From positions 1 to 40,915 of the forward strand of contig CAKZRR010000050.1 of the NCBI GenBank assembly GCA_937146805.1: 40,915 bases of DNA, given 5' to 3'. The notes beneath the pieces were generated by a model that ran no database searches, was not told the origin of the DNA, and saw nothing but the letters and a program-made list of their open reading frames with translations. Positions 8,230 through 15,650 of this stretch are shown one piece after another. The position numbers were made by a program, and so were the translations under genes. Position 1 is the first letter of the stretch; the number at the start of each line of letters is the position of its first letter. Source of the stretch: an uncultured Owenweeksia sp. (GTDB lineage: Bacteria > Bacteroidota > Bacteroidia > Flavobacteriales > Schleiferiaceae).

Positions 8230-8883
8230 ATGCTCAGCTTTACCTTAAAACCCGCGCTAATAGCAATACACATTCCCAAAACTGCGGGCAGCACAATTCA
8301 CGAAATACTGAAAAACAATTACGGCTATGGCTTAAAGCATATACACCGAGTTGAGGACCGTCACCAGTGGAACAATGGTTTAAAATATAGATGCAATAGA
8401 CCTTTTGTAAAGGCGGTATATGGCCATATCATGGCACATAAAAAATGGAAAGAGTACTATCCTGACGCTAAGATCATTACATGGACCAGAGATCCAGTAG
8501 AAAGAATAATTTCGACCTATTATTTTTGGAAAAGGGAGGGCCACCATATAGATAAGCGGCATGAGGCTTTTGAGGCCTTGCAGCCAAGCTTGTTAGAGTT
8601 TGCTGAGATGAAAGAGTTTCAGCCTACGGTAAGAACTTTTGAAAGAAGTTTGGAGGCATTGAGCCCAGATGAATACTTTTTTGCGGGCAGGCAAGAGTAT
8701 TTTGATGCAGACATTAAAAAAGTAGGAAGTCTTTTGGGCTGGAAAAATTACAGCTACGAAAAAAGAAATGTAAATAGCTTAAAGCCCGAAATAAACCCAA
8801 AAGAAAAACAACACCTCAAGGAACTATTAAAAGGAGAGTATAAAATTTACAACGATATTTTAGCGCATGCGGGCAGCAAGTGA
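8230..8883 (+). CDS. Sulfotransferase family 2-like (PAPS-dependent)
   Basis: A 217-residue protein with the two PAPS-binding signatures of cytosolic and Golgi sulfotransferases. The 5'-phosphosulfate loop is IPKTAGST (15-22). The 3'-phosphate motif is WTRDPVERIISTYYFW (85-100), with the key Arg87 and Ser95. It resembles the heparan-sulfate 2-O-sulfotransferase/Sulfotransfer_2 type. It likely transfers sulfate from PAPS to a carbohydrate hydroxyl. It starts nine nucleotides after the GT92 gene, so it completes a methylate-glycosylate-sulfate cassette. Sulfated surface polysaccharides fit a marine bacterium, though habitat is inferred. No PAPS synthesis genes are in the window. Confidence 0.85.
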   Translation: MLSFTLKPALIAIHIPKTAGSTIHEILKNNYGYGLKHIHRVEDRHQWNNGLKYRCNRPFVKAVYGHIMAHKKWKEYYPDAKIITWTRDPVERIISTYYFWKREGHHIDKRHEAFEALQPSLLEFAEMKEFQPTVRTFERSLEALSPDEYFFAGRQEYFDADIKKVGSLLGWKNYSYEKRNVNSLKPEINPKEKQHLKELLKGEYKIYNDILAHAGSK

Positions 8884-9038
8884 TTTGGCTATTCGGCTAG
8901 AGTGGTTTTAATGAAGGCGCACATGACGGCATCAACCGAAAGCCGTATTTTAAAAAGCACAATAAAATCAAAATTGTAAGCCAGCTATTTCTGCTGAAAG
9001 CAAAACCCTATTTTCGCCTAACGAAATCAATAAATCAA
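8884..9038. other. Intergenic region before the M1 peptidase
   Basis: The spacer is 155 bp with no ORF. TATTTTCG at 9009-9016 is a one-mismatch version of the -7 element TAnnTTTG and may be the promoter of the peptidase. The AT-rich leader CAATAAATCAA directly precedes the ATG, with no Shine-Dalgarno sequence. I see no clear terminator after the sulfotransferase gene. Confidence 0.4.
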
Positions 9039-10886
9039 ATGAAAAAATTAATACTGGCACTTTTGCCGATGAGCTTATTGGCTCAAAACCCAAGTGGATA
9101 CTGGCAACAGCAGGTAGATTATACCATGCAAATAGACTTTGATGTTAAAAAACATCAGTTTACGGGAGATCAAACTTTGGTATATACTAATAATTCGCCT
9201 GACACGCTGCATCAAGTTTTCTATCATTTGTACTTTAATGCTTTTCAGCCAGGAAGTATGATGGACGTGCGTTCTCAAAACGTACCCGACCCTGATAAAA
9301 GAGTAGGCAACCGTATAGCAGAATTGAAACCTAAAGAAATGGGTTACCATAAAATTTTAGCACTTACCTGCAATGGTCAAGGTACGCAGTATAAGGTGGA
9401 GCAAACTTTACTTCAGGTAAAATTAAACGAGCCTATTTTACCCGGTGCTACTGCTACTTTTAAAATGCAGTTTGAGAGCCAAGTGCCCAAACAAATTAGA
9501 AGAAGTGGCCGCGATAATGCCGAAGGGGTAGAATACACGATGACGCAGTGGTACCCAAAAATGGCGGCTTATGATAAAGATGGTTGGCACCCGGACCCAT
9601 ATGTTGCGCGTGAGTTTTTGGCCGACTTTGGAAAGTTTGATGTAAACATATCTATTGATTATCGTTACAAGCTTGGTGGTACAGGCACCATGCAGTATGA
9701 TGAGGCTAATTGGGTACAAACAAAAGAAGAGGGTGGTTTAAAGCACTTTGACTTACAAAAGAGCAAGAAAGGTTTGCGAGAGTGGCGATTTGTGGCCGAA
9801 AACGTGCACGACTTTGCTTGGGGCGCCAGTACCGAATACAAACGCGTACAAACAAAAGGCCCTAACGATTTAGAGTTAAATTTTTACTATTTACCAAAGT
9901 ACGATAGCACCTGGAGCCGCTTACCTGAGTTTACCAATCGGTTTTTTGAGCTGATGAATAGTAAATTTGGAACCTACCCTTATTCGCAATTTTCGGTTAT
10001 ACAAGGTGGCGATGGCGGCATGGAGTACCCCATGTGCACCATGCTAAAAGGCAGCGGAAAAATGGATGGCTTAATTGGCGTAATGGTTCATGAGGCAGCT
10101 CATAACTGGTTTTATGGTGTGTTGGCCAGCAACGAAAATCAATACCCTTGGATGGATGAAGGTTTTACCTCTTTTGCGGAGCATGAGGTATTAAATGAGA
10201 TGAAAGGAACCCCTGCACAGAACCCTCATTTGGGAGCTGCTAGAGGACATGCTTTTTTAGCCGCTAAAAAGGAAATGGAACCCTTATCCACACCGGCTGA
10301 TTATTTCTCTAGAAACCGTACCTACAGTATTTCGGCTTACTCCAGAGGAGAATTGTTTTTAGGCCAGCTTCGTTACATTTTAGGCACCAAAACGTTTAAT
10401 AAAGGTATGCTCACGTATTTTAATACTTGGAAGTTTAAACACCCAAACCCATGGGACTTTGTAAAAGTTATGGAGGATGTAAGCGGTGTGCAGCTGGATT
10501 GGTATCTTAACTTCTGGCTAAATACTGTTCAAACAATTGACTATGCTATAGCAGGTGTTGAAGGCTCAGGGCCGTCAGCTACTTTAATAAACTTAGAAAG
10601 AGTGGGTGAAATGCCCATGCCTGTGCGTGTAAAGGTGAGTTTAAAAAATGGTAGTGTACAGCAGTATTATGTTTCCTTAAGCAGCATGTTTGGAACGCCA
10701 AATGATGAAACAATACAACCAGTTGCTGCTTCGTGGCCATGGACGCACCCGAGCCACCAATTGGTTATTGAGATAAACTTTGATGAAATAGAAAAGGTTG
10801 AGTTGGATGTTTTAAACGAAACCACGGATTTAAACCGGAAGAACAATGTTTGGCCTCGTGTGGAAGAAGAAGAGGTTAAGGAGTAA
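9039..10886 (+). CDS. Secreted M1-family (gluzincin) metallopeptidase
   Basis: A 615-residue exported zinc peptidase. A signal peptide (MKKLILALLPMSLLAQ) is followed by the beta-rich N-terminal domain of M1 aminopeptidases. The substrate-recognition loop GGDGGMEYP is the family's GxMEN equivalent. The zinc motif is H351-E-A-A-H355, and the third ligand is E374 in WMDEGF, exactly 18 residues downstream. A helical C-terminal domain ends in a run of charged residues. All catalytic residues are present. The length agrees with the Bacteroidota M1 proteins that lack the large eukaryotic C-terminal region. It acts in the periplasm or at the surface, trimming peptides, and is monocistronic with a strong terminator after it. 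Confidence 0.92.
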   Translation: MKKLILALLPMSLLAQNPSGYWQQQVDYTMQIDFDVKKHQFTGDQTLVYTNNSPDTLHQVFYHLYFNAFQPGSMMDVRSQNVPDPDKRVGNRIAELKPKEMGYHKILALTCNGQGTQYKVEQTLLQVKLNEPILPGATATFKMQFESQVPKQIRRSGRDNAEGVEYTMTQWYPKMAAYDKDGWHPDPYVAREFLADFGKFDVNISIDYRYKLGGTGTMQYDEANWVQTKEEGGLKHFDLQKSKKGLREWRFVAENVHDFAWGASTEYKRVQTKGPNDLELNFYYLPKYDSTWSRLPEFTNRFFELMNSKFGTYPYSQFSVIQGGDGGMEYPMCTMLKGSGKMDGLIGVMVHEAAHNWFYGVLASNENQYPWMDEGFTSFAEHEVLNEMKGTPAQNPHLGAARGHAFLAAKKEMEPLSTPADYFSRNRTYSISAYSRGELFLGQLRYILGTKTFNKGMLTYFNTWKFKHPNPWDFVKVMEDVSGVQLDWYLNFWLNTVQTIDYAIAGVEGSGPSATLINLERVGEMPMPVRVKVSLKNGSVQQYYVSLSSMFGTPNDETIQPVAASWPWTHPSHQLVIEINFDEIEKVELDVLNETTDLNRKNNVWPRVEEEEVKE

Positions 10887-10911
10887 TAAAATGGATCCGT
10901 TCCAAAAAACT

Positions 10912-10950
10912 AAAAGCCGTCTCAAAAATTTATTTGAGACGGCTTTTATA
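10912..10950. terminator. Bidirectional intrinsic terminator
   Basis: A perfect 15-bp stem, AAAAGCCGTCTCAAA at 10912-10926 and its complement at 10933-10947, encloses a 6-nt loop. The A run on one side and T run on the other allow termination in both directions, as suits the convergent M1 peptidase and membrane coiled-coil genes. Confidence 0.9.
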
Positions 10951-10973
10951 TTTTATAAAGGGATTAATGTTTT

Positions 10974-11366
10974 TTAATCCTCCTTTGCTTGAGCACGTAA
11001 ATCGGATAATTCCTTCTCCAAACCTTTAATGCTTTGGGTGGCTGCTTTTAGGTCTTTATCATTTTTGTCTAATCGCCTGTTTTGATCGCCAATTTGTTTG
11101 TCTTTTTGTTCAATTGCCGTATTTTTTTCCTGAATATCGCCTTTTAAGGAATCGATATGCTTTTCCAAATTACGAATATCTTTATTCAAATTATTGGTAG
11201 CCATAATGGAATACAGCACATAAATTAAAAACCCACCCGAAATAATTAGGTTGGTTACAAATATGGAGCTCATGGTTTTAGGCTGAATAAAAATGAAAAA
11301 TATGGCCGTGCCAATTATCAATAAACCTAAAATGAGTACTAGCGTTTCTAAGGATTTTTTATTCAT
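10974..11366 (-). CDS. Small membrane protein with C-terminal coiled coil
   Basis: A 130-residue protein with two hydrophobic helices (about 7-28 and 34-54, the first LETLVLILGLLIIGTAIFFI) followed by a long, highly charged heptad region to the C-terminus (IRNLEKHIDSLKGDIQEK onwards). The coiled coil most likely faces the cytoplasm or periplasm as a scaffold or spacer. I do not recognise the family. It lies 48 nt downstream of the RNase R gene and may be co-transcribed with it. A role in RNA turnover is not implied by the sequence. Confidence 0.7.
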   Translation of the reverse strand: MNKKSLETLVLILGLLIIGTAIFFIFIQPKTMSSIFVTNLIISGGFLIYVLYSIMATNNLNKDIRNLEKHIDSLKGDIQEKNTAIEQKDKQIGDQNRRLDKNDKDLKAATQSIKGLEKELSDLRAQAKED

Positions 11367-11414
11367 AGCCCGTGTGTTGTTTTGGTAAAGCGTTTAGTGT
11401 AAAATTACAGTTTT

Positions 11415-13559
11415 TCAGGCAGGAACAAAATCCAATTGTTTTTTATCGATATCCGCATTTTTTACGGTTATCAAAATGGAGTCACCCAGCCTAAATGTTT
11501 TGCGGTTTCGTTCGCCCACAATGGCGTAGTTTTTTTCGTCAAAAATGTAGTAGTCGTCTTTAAAATCACGAATGCGAATCATGCCCTCACACTTATTATT
11601 GGTAAGCTCTACAAATACACCCCACTCAATTACGCCCGAAATTACGCCTTCAAAAGTTTCACCAATATGGTCCTCTAGAAAACGTACCTGCATGTATTTA
11701 ATAGAATCACGCTCTGCTTCGGTGGCTACTTTTTCTCTGTCTGAACAGTGTTCACAAAGTTCTTCGTAGCTAATTTGATTTACCGGTTTTCCACCATCTA
11801 AATAATGCTGTAATAACCTGTGTACCATCATATCGGGGTACCTACGTATGGGCGAAGTAAAGTGGCTGTAATAATCAAATGCCAATCCATAATGCCCAAT
11901 ATTTTGTGTGCTGTACACGGCTTTGGCCATCGACCTAATGGTGAGGGTTTCTATCATATTGGCCTCGCCTTTACCTTTTACTTGGCTCAATAAGTCATTT
12001 AAACTTTTGGTTAAGCCTTTACGGTTTTGTGTGTTTACATTGTAGCCAAATTGCTTTACAAAATTGCTTAAATCGCTAATTCTATCCGACTTTGGCTCAT
12101 CATGAATACGGTACACAAAAGTTTTATCGCTGGGGCTGCCATCCGTTTTACGACCAATAAACTGTGCTACACTTTTGTTGGCTAGCAGCATAAATTCTTC
12201 AATAAGATGGTTGGCTTCTTTACTTTGTTTAAAATACACCCCCGTTGGCTCCATTGCTTCGTTTAGCTCAAACTTCACTTCTACTTTGTCAAAAGCTAAA
12301 GCCCCATTTTTTAGTCGCTGCTTTCGCAGAATAAGGGCTAGGTTATTAAGGGTGTTTACTTCTTCGGCTAGGGTGCCTTCGCCTGTTTCTATTACAGTTT
12401 GCGCTTGTTCGTAGGTAAACCTATGATCCGAGTAAATTACCGTGCGTCCAAACCATTCGTTTACCACCTCTGCTTTTTCGGTAATTTCAAACACAGCCGA
12501 AAAGGTGAGTTTTTCTTCGTGAGGGCGTAGGGAGCAAACTTTATTAGATAGTTTTTCAGGCAGCATGGGCACCACCCTATCAACCAAATAAACGGAGGCA
12601 GCGCGTTTTAAGGCTTCCTCTTCTAGCAAACTATTTTCAGTTACATAATGGGTTACATCGGCAATATGAATACCTACCTCCCAATTACCATTGTCGAGTT
12701 TTTGAAGCGATAAAGCATCATCAAAATCTTTGGCATCATGCGGATCAATAGTAAAGGTGAGGGTTTTTCTAAAGTCTCTACGTTTGGCAATTTCACTTTC
12801 CGAAATAGTTTCAACAACCGCTTCGGCCTCGCCTTCTACGTCAGCCGTAAATTTACGCGGCAAGCCATACTCGGCCAATATAGAGTGTATTTCTACATCA
12901 TGCTCTCCGGGTTTACCTAATACTTCCAGCACCTCTCCAAAAGGGCTACTGGCATTTTCGGGCCAATCGTTAATTTGAACTAAGGCCTTTTCGCCATGTT
13001 TCACTCCTTTTAACTGCGATTCGGGTATAAAAATATCTACCGCCATTTTTTTGCTATCCGGAACTAAAAAAGCAAAGTTTTTATTCTTGGCAAATTCAAT
13101 GGTGCCCACAAATTCAGTTCGCGCGCGTTCTAGTATTTCTGCAATTTCACCTTCGGGCTTACGGTTTTTGCGCTGAGCGTATAAAAGCACATTTACTAAG
13201 TCACCATCAAGCGCATGGTTTATTCCGCTTGGCGCGATGTAAACATCTTCATCTAAACCTTCTACCAGCACGTATGCAGACCCTTTTTGGGTCATATCTA
13301 CACGGCCTTCTACGTAGTGCTCAAAGTGTTTGTAGCGGTATTTTCCACGCGCTACTTCGTCTATTTTGTCTTCTTGTTTTAATCTTTGTAAGCCCAGCAA
13401 CACCATGTTTTTTGCGTTGGCATCGTTGAGGTTTAGCCTAGCGGCTACTTGTTTATAGTTAAAGCTTTTTAGGGCATCTTTTTTTAGTGAGCGGAGTATG
13501 TCTTTTTGCACCTTGTTTAGGCGCATACCGCTGCTTTTTCTTTTTCGTGGTTTACTCAT
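11415..13559 (-). CDS. rnr: Ribonuclease R
   Basis: A 714-residue 3'-5' exoribonuclease of the RNase II/R family, which degrades structured RNA. In order it has an N-terminal winged HTH (LNKVQKDILRSL...YKQVAARL) and OB/cold-shock domains (EGRVDMTQKGSAYVL and EFVGTIEFAKNKNFAFLVPD). The RNB catalytic domain follows, with the acidic cluster D272-P-H-D275-A-K-D278-F-D280-D281. Further in is the HFTSPIRRYPDMMVHRLL block. The S1 domain at the end (FEGVISGVIEWGVFVEL) is followed by little else. The C-terminal lysine-rich tail of E. coli RNase R is missing, as is usual in Bacteroidota. The start MSKPRKRKSS is basic, and the gene is divergent from the first ECF sigma operon. Confidence 0.95.
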   Translation of the reverse strand: MSKPRKRKSSGMRLNKVQKDILRSLKKDALKSFNYKQVAARLNLNDANAKNMVLLGLQRLKQEDKIDEVARGKYRYKHFEHYVEGRVDMTQKGSAYVLVEGLDEDVYIAPSGINHALDGDLVNVLLYAQRKNRKPEGEIAEILERARTEFVGTIEFAKNKNFAFLVPDSKKMAVDIFIPESQLKGVKHGEKALVQINDWPENASSPFGEVLEVLGKPGEHDVEIHSILAEYGLPRKFTADVEGEAEAVVETISESEIAKRRDFRKTLTFTIDPHDAKDFDDALSLQKLDNGNWEVGIHIADVTHYVTENSLLEEEALKRAASVYLVDRVVPMLPEKLSNKVCSLRPHEEKLTFSAVFEITEKAEVVNEWFGRTVIYSDHRFTYEQAQTVIETGEGTLAEEVNTLNNLALILRKQRLKNGALAFDKVEVKFELNEAMEPTGVYFKQSKEANHLIEEFMLLANKSVAQFIGRKTDGSPSDKTFVYRIHDEPKSDRISDLSNFVKQFGYNVNTQNRKGLTKSLNDLLSQVKGKGEANMIETLTIRSMAKAVYSTQNIGHYGLAFDYYSHFTSPIRRYPDMMVHRLLQHYLDGGKPVNQISYEELCEHCSDREKVATEAERDSIKYMQVRFLEDHIGETFEGVISGVIEWGVFVELTNNKCEGMIRIRDFKDDYYIFDEKNYAIVGERNRKTFRLGDSILITVKNADIDKKQLDFVPA

Positions 13560-13716
13560 AAGTTGGCTAAGGTATAACGAAAAGCAACCGTTTGCTTATT
13601 AGCCCCTAATTTCTACAATAAGTATTTATTAATTAGCGGCTACAAAGTGAAATAATTTTCTTGCAATGCAGCGAATTGTATTTTTCACTTGTCTTACTAT
13701 ATGAACTCTGCCAAGA
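13560..13716. other. Divergent promoter region between rnr and sigma operon 1
   Basis: This 157-bp AT-rich region must hold the promoters for rnr (leftward) and the ECF operon (rightward). GTATTTTTCAC near 13679-13689 is a weak -7-like match (TATTTTTC) for the rightward genes. No operator repeat is obvious. An ATG at 13701 is out of frame with the sigma gene, which instead appears to use TTG. Confidence 0.35.
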
Positions 13717-14265
13717 TTGAACACTAAAGAAAAACCATATGTACAAGAACTGCTGAAAGGTTGTTTGCAAAGCGACCGAAAAGCACAGCGGTTGTTTTAC
13801 GAGCACTTTGGGCCAGTTATGAAAATGGTGTGCTTGCGGTATTTGTTTGAAAAACAGTTGGCCGAAGAGATACTTAACAAAGGTTTTTTAAAGGTTTTTA
13901 CCAAACTAGATACCTACAAGGATGAAGGGAGTTTGGAAGGCTGGATACGCAAAATAATGGTGAATGAGTGCCTTAACGAAAACCAGAAGAGGAAAATACA
14001 TTATGAACCAGACGAGGTAGCCGAAAGCCGTTTTAGGCAACAGGTGCCCGAAGTTGAAAGCAGCCATGAGCTAAAACACTTGATGGCAATAATAGAGGCC
14101 TTGCCCGATGGATATAGAATGGTATTTAATTTAATAGAAATTGAAGGCTACACCCACAAAGAAGCAAGTACAAAACTAGGAACAACAGAAAGCAATAGTA
14201 GAAGCCAATTGGCTAGAGCCAAAAAATTACTTCGCGAAAAGCTGAAAAACATAAATAACCTGTGA
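13717..14265 (+). CDS. ECF sigma-70 factor (operon 1)
   Basis: A 182-residue extracytoplasmic-function sigma factor. Region 2 is recognisable by YEHFGPVMKMVCLRYL...AEEILNKGFLKVFTKLD. Region 4, the -35-binding HTH, is VFNLIEIEGYTHKEASTKLG...SQLARAKKLLREKL. A TTG at 13717 is the only reasonable start: a stop lies just upstream at 13702 and the next in-frame Met falls inside region 2. It overlaps the next gene by 4 nt (GTGA), typical of a sigma factor coupled to its membrane regulator. Region 4 is clearly paralogous to the sigma gene at 21,013 (shared IEGYTHKE). It probably directs transcription of its own operon and cargo genes, and the signal is unknown. Confidence 0.88.
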   Translation: MNTKEKPYVQELLKGCLQSDRKAQRLFYEHFGPVMKMVCLRYLFEKQLAEEILNKGFLKVFTKLDTYKDEGSLEGWIRKIMVNECLNENQKRKIHYEPDEVAESRFRQQVPEVESSHELKHLMAIIEALPDGYRMVFNLIEIEGYTHKEASTKLGTTESNSRSQLARAKKLLREKLKNINNL

Positions 14266-15620
14266 AAGACTGGAAAAACATACAAGAGGAGATAAAGGGT
14301 GCGAAAGAACCCTTGAGCCCGGCCGCTTGGGAGCAGATGGACGCGATGCTAAACACCCAAAAAGGGGGAGGAAAGTGGAAGCGCGGCCTACTGCTATTGC
14401 TGCTTTTTATAGCAATAGGCTTAGGTTTTGGGTTGTGGAACCCAATGCAATTGGGTGTAAAAATGGAGGTAAACCAAGGCGGTATTGAAAATGCGAACCA
14501 CGAGAAGATGCCTAAGCAAGCACCTAAAAGACAACAGGAAAAACCGATAGGCAGCTCGGTGGTAGCGGAGACCAGCCATACGGAAAGCGAGAAGGAGATT
14601 TACAACGAAGAAAAAGGAAGTATTAATGAGTTTAAGGAAGAAACAACGAGCACAGAAAGCAGCAAACGTTTAACAGTAAACACAACTAACTACCCGCTAG
14701 GTGCGCAGAATGATTTGTTGGAAAACGGATTGAATGGTGAAGACGCGAATACATCCCGCGAAAGCGGAGAAACCCTTGGTAGTAAGCTTGATGCTTTAGA
14801 GTTGCTGTTATTGGCGAGTAAGGCCCCAAGCTTGGATAGTGTTTTACCACCTTGGGCTTTGCGCAACGCACTAGAAACAGGTTACACGGGAGACAGTACT
14901 ATTGAAAAACCCAGCCAAAAAGCTAAAGATGATGGACGGCTGGAACTGCGCTTTTACATGGGGAGTACCTACAACCTGCCCAACTTGGAGTATAAAAATA
15001 AAGCGGAGCAAACGCATAAGCAGTTTAATGAGGCTACTAATGATGCCTTAAAACCAGGCTGGGGAATTGATGCTGGTTTTGAGCTGAAATACAGAGTGTA
15101 TAAAAATTTAAGGCTAAGCGCAGGTTTTACTTATCGTGAATTGGTAACCACCAATAATTACAACTTTGAGTTTAGCGATATACCCGTAATTGACTCGGCA
15201 ACAGGTGGCATATTGGGTTATATACCCGCTAGCCAAGGTGAGTTAAGGCAAGAAAGTAGTAGCAATATGTACAGCTTTTTAACCCTGCCAATAAGCTTGT
15301 ACTACGAGCAACCCGTAGCGCCTAAATGGACGATAACCGGTGAGGCGATTAACAATATTAGTTTTTTAGTGCATCAATCGGGTTACGAAATAGACCCTAC
15401 TAGCCTAGAGCTGGAAAACACCGATAAGTTGGCCTTTAACAAAGTAAGCAACTCGTTGCAGTTGCGATTGGGTTTGAGGTACCAGCTGAGTTCTAATTTT
15501 TACTTGGCCTTAGAACCCGCTTACCGCAGAGCGTATCAAGATTTACTAAAAAACGAATCGATGGTTTGGAAACCAGCCGACTTTTCACTGAACCTATCGG
15601 CTATTGTAAAATTGAAATAA
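14262..15620 (+). CDS. Fused inner-membrane (anti-sigma-like) and outer-membrane beta-barrel protein
   Basis: A 452-residue protein with three parts. About 40 cytoplasmic residues contain the motif LSPAAWEQMDAML, a P-x-x-W-x-x-M/I pattern seen in Bacteroidota sigma-partner proteins. A transmembrane helix follows (GLLLLLLFIAIGLGFGLW, about 42-60). A hydrophilic, Glu/Thr/Ser-rich linker of about 165 residues then leads to a C-terminal outer-membrane beta-barrel of the PorT/OMP_b-brl type (from about residue 225, LELRFYMGSTYNLPNLEYK, to the aromatic terminal strand). If both ends are in their respective membranes the linker must cross the periplasm. The start is GTG, overlapping the sigma stop. 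By position and N-terminus it should act as the anti-sigma partner of the preceding gene. This is inference, not a recognised zinc-binding anti-sigma motif. Confidence 0.75.
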   Translation: MKDWKNIQEEIKGAKEPLSPAAWEQMDAMLNTQKGGGKWKRGLLLLLLFIAIGLGFGLWNPMQLGVKMEVNQGGIENANHEKMPKQAPKRQQEKPIGSSVVAETSHTESEKEIYNEEKGSINEFKEETTSTESSKRLTVNTTNYPLGAQNDLLENGLNGEDANTSRESGETLGSKLDALELLLLASKAPSLDSVLPPWALRNALETGYTGDSTIEKPSQKAKDDGRLELRFYMGSTYNLPNLEYKNKAEQTHKQFNEATNDALKPGWGIDAGFELKYRVYKNLRLSAGFTYRELVTTNNYNFEFSDIPVIDSATGGILGYIPASQGELRQESSSNMYSFLTLPISLYYEQPVAPKWTITGEAINNISFLVHQSGYEIDPTSLELENTDKLAFNKVSNSLQLRLGLRYQLSSNFYLALEPAYRRAYQDLLKNESMVWKPADFSLNLSAIVKLK

Positions 15621-15650
15621 AGAATAACCACCCTAAAAAAAACAAAAAAG

